The notes under the pieces were generated by a model that saw nothing but the letters and a program-made list of their open reading frames with translations, was not told the DNA's origin and made no database searches. Below, piece by piece: positions 62,549 to 64,000 of a stretch of 64,000 bases of DNA (its first letter is position 1; each line of letters opens with the position of its first letter). A program made the translations under genes and the position numbers. Source of the stretch: Owenia fusiformis (taxonomy: Eukaryota; Annelida; Polychaeta; Sabellida; Oweniidae); NCBI GenBank assembly GCA_903813345.2, contig CAIIXF020000009.1, positions 23,709,759 to 23,773,758 on the forward strand. The letters are read 5' to 3'.

Positions 62549-63134
62549 GCCAATGTTCGGCAGTTGTACAAACCCCTATCAGCATCATTTTGAGATGCGC
62601 AAGTGTTTCTGAAATGCGAGTTGCAAGAACAGAGAACTGCTACCATCATTACGAATTTATCTGAATTGGTGACCTCTCTAAGATGCACACTGTCCCCGTA
62701 TGAAATGTTTTGAGATTATCAAATGAAAAAGACAGTGTTTTAGACCATCGGCGAATTATTGGGAGAATTTCATGAAAACTAAGCAAATGAACCGTCGTTT
62801 GGCCTAATTCTTAGCAATAAAACGAACGTCTCCAGTCTATTTCCTTTGCTGAATTGGCTGAAGTGCACAAGCATGCGCTTGCATGCGAATTTTCGTATTT
62901 AGACACTTTTTCGAAACAAAATGCATTTCCAGGCCATGCATCAAATGCATGGTACTATCAGGCGTTTGGACAATAATGACAGTCTCATGCATGGTCGTGC
63001 ATTGCTAGCTGATCGGCAGGATGTGCTTCTTGCTGAGCTTATGGCACTAAACAGGGCGTTGCAGGCGCAGTCGTCGCCTTCGGAAGCTTAAGAGTGGAGA
63101 TGGAAGAGCTGGGAGTGATTTTTGTTTGTTAGAT

Positions 63135-63298
63135 CAGGGGAGAGCGCGAACGCAGTCCCCCACTATCATAAATTACGCATCCGAGTAACCCACATTTGGG
63201 GTTATCGCAGCGGTCAGCCCATCCGATGTGCAATGGACAGGCCTCGCACTGGAGAAACCTCCATCTTGACCAAGGTGTTCTCTATGCCAGGTAAGTAT
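63135..63298 (-). ncRNA. U1: U1 snRNA, copy 40
   Basis: 164 nt, identical to the reference copy. Confidence 0.96.
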
Positions 63299-63884
63299 GC
63301 CAATGTTCGGCAGTTGTACAAACCCCTATCAGCATCATTTTGAGATGCGCAAGTGTTTCTGAAATGCGAGTTGCAAGAACAGAGAACTGCTACCATCATT
63401 ACGAATTTATCTGAATTGGTGACCTCTCTAAGATGCACACTGTCCCCGTATGAAATGTTTTGAGATTATCAAATGAAAAAGACAGTGTTTTAGACCATCG
63501 GCGAATTATTGGGAGAATTTCATGAAAACTAAGCAAATGAACCGTCGTTTGGCCTAATTCTTAGCAATAAAACGAACGTCTCCAGTCTATTTCCTTTGCT
63601 GAATTGGCTGAAGTGCACAAGCATGCGCTTGCATGCGAATTTTCGTATTTAGACACTTTTTCGAAACAAAATGCATTTCCAGGCCATGCATCAAATGCAT
63701 GGTACTATCAGGCGTTTGGACAATAATGACAGTCTCATGCATGGTCGTGCATTGCTAGCTGATCGGCAGGATGTGCTTCTTGCTGAGCTTATGGCACTAA
63801 ACAGGGCGTTGCAGGCGCAGTCGTCGCCTTCGGAAGCTTAAGAGTGGAGATGGAAGAGCTGGGAGTGATTTTTGTTTGTTAGAT

Positions 63885-64000
63885 CAGGGGAGAGCGCGAA
63901 CGCAGTCCCCCACTATCATAAATTACGCATCCGAGTAACCCACATTTGGGGTTATCGCAGCGGTCAGCCCATCCGATGTGCAATGGACAGGCCTCGCACT
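63885..64000 (-). ncRNA. U1: U1 snRNA, copy 41 (cut by the window end)
   Basis: The 3' 116 nt (stem-loops II to IV) are present; the 5' part lies beyond the window. Confidence 0.93.

Larger units (their letters stand above)
33482..64000 (-). repeat. Tandem array of 750-bp monomers, each with one U1 snRNA gene
   Basis: Head-to-tail array of about 40.7 monomers running past the window end. Using the copy at 39135 as reference, each monomer holds a minus-strand U1 gene (164 bp), its upstream region (plus-coordinates above 39298, candidate PSE 39336-39355) and about 400 bp of further spacer. From 38.4 kb on, the monomers look identical except for single-base indels near 39097 (one G fewer), 44905 (one T more) and 51479 (one A fewer). 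The copies from 33.5 to 38 kb differ almost only by single-base indels, with one substitution noted at about 36772. Tandem U1 genes with long spacers are known from other animals, for example sea urchins and frogs. The spacer holds no other recognised snRNA or 5S gene; it has small palindromes such as CCATGCATCAAATGCATGG (39684-39702). Confidence 0.97.

Noticed and set aside
33482-64000. Spliced-leader RNA array, suggested by CAGGTAAGT in each monomer
   Set aside because: The minus strand matches U1 along its whole length, which explains the donor motif; no spliced-leader structure is needed.

Overview
The window is animal nuclear DNA. It has AT-rich intergenic sequence, spliced exons with canonical GT-AG junctions, many MITE-like and inverted-repeat elements, a decayed mariner transposase, a broken non-LTR retrotransposon and a long tandem array. 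A retinal-binding opsin of the rhabdomeric (r-opsin) type and a four-transmembrane claudin/PMP22-like protein point to a bilaterian. Tandem ~160 bp units next to (CCGT)n/(ACGG)n tracts recall the pearl/HINE elements of marine invertebrates, molluscs especially. An invertebrate, perhaps a lophotrochozoan, is an inference; the phylum cannot be fixed from this window.

Left part (1-32.5 kb): two spliced protein genes on the + strand stand among repeats. The r-opsin has two visible exons (2970-3100, 5587-6458), and its first exon (N-terminus and TM1) was not found. The claudin/PMP22-like gene is complete in three exons (26637-26826, 29381-29527, 29955-30103; 161 aa). Around and inside them lie a MITE family with 5-bp target duplications and CAC-type ends (607-1128 and 8271-8778), a mariner relic (9548-10066), a 3.6 kb element with ~320 bp inverted repeats (14614-18244), a 4.1 kb composite bounded by 15-bp inverted repeats, filled with a CTCCCGTAAAA minisatellite and carrying a LINE fragment (18719-22863), and a set of nested palindromes (24569-25558).

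Right part (32.5-64 kb): an assembly gap (32960-33481) is followed by a head-to-tail array of a 750-bp monomer that runs off the window end. The key to this array is its minus strand: each monomer carries one 164-nt U1 spliceosomal snRNA gene. It has the 5' end AUACUUACCUG, the stem-loop II AUUGCAC loop, the stem-loop III AAAUGUGGG core and the stem-loop IV GCGUUCGCGC hairpin, with compensatory changes in the stems. There are 40 complete copies and one cut by the window edge. The open reading frames that recur every 750 bp are by-products of this RNA gene and its spacer, not proteins. All copies share unusual residues at the U1-70K binding loop and at the Sm site, and a diverged monomer at the array edge has lost the U1 gene altogether.
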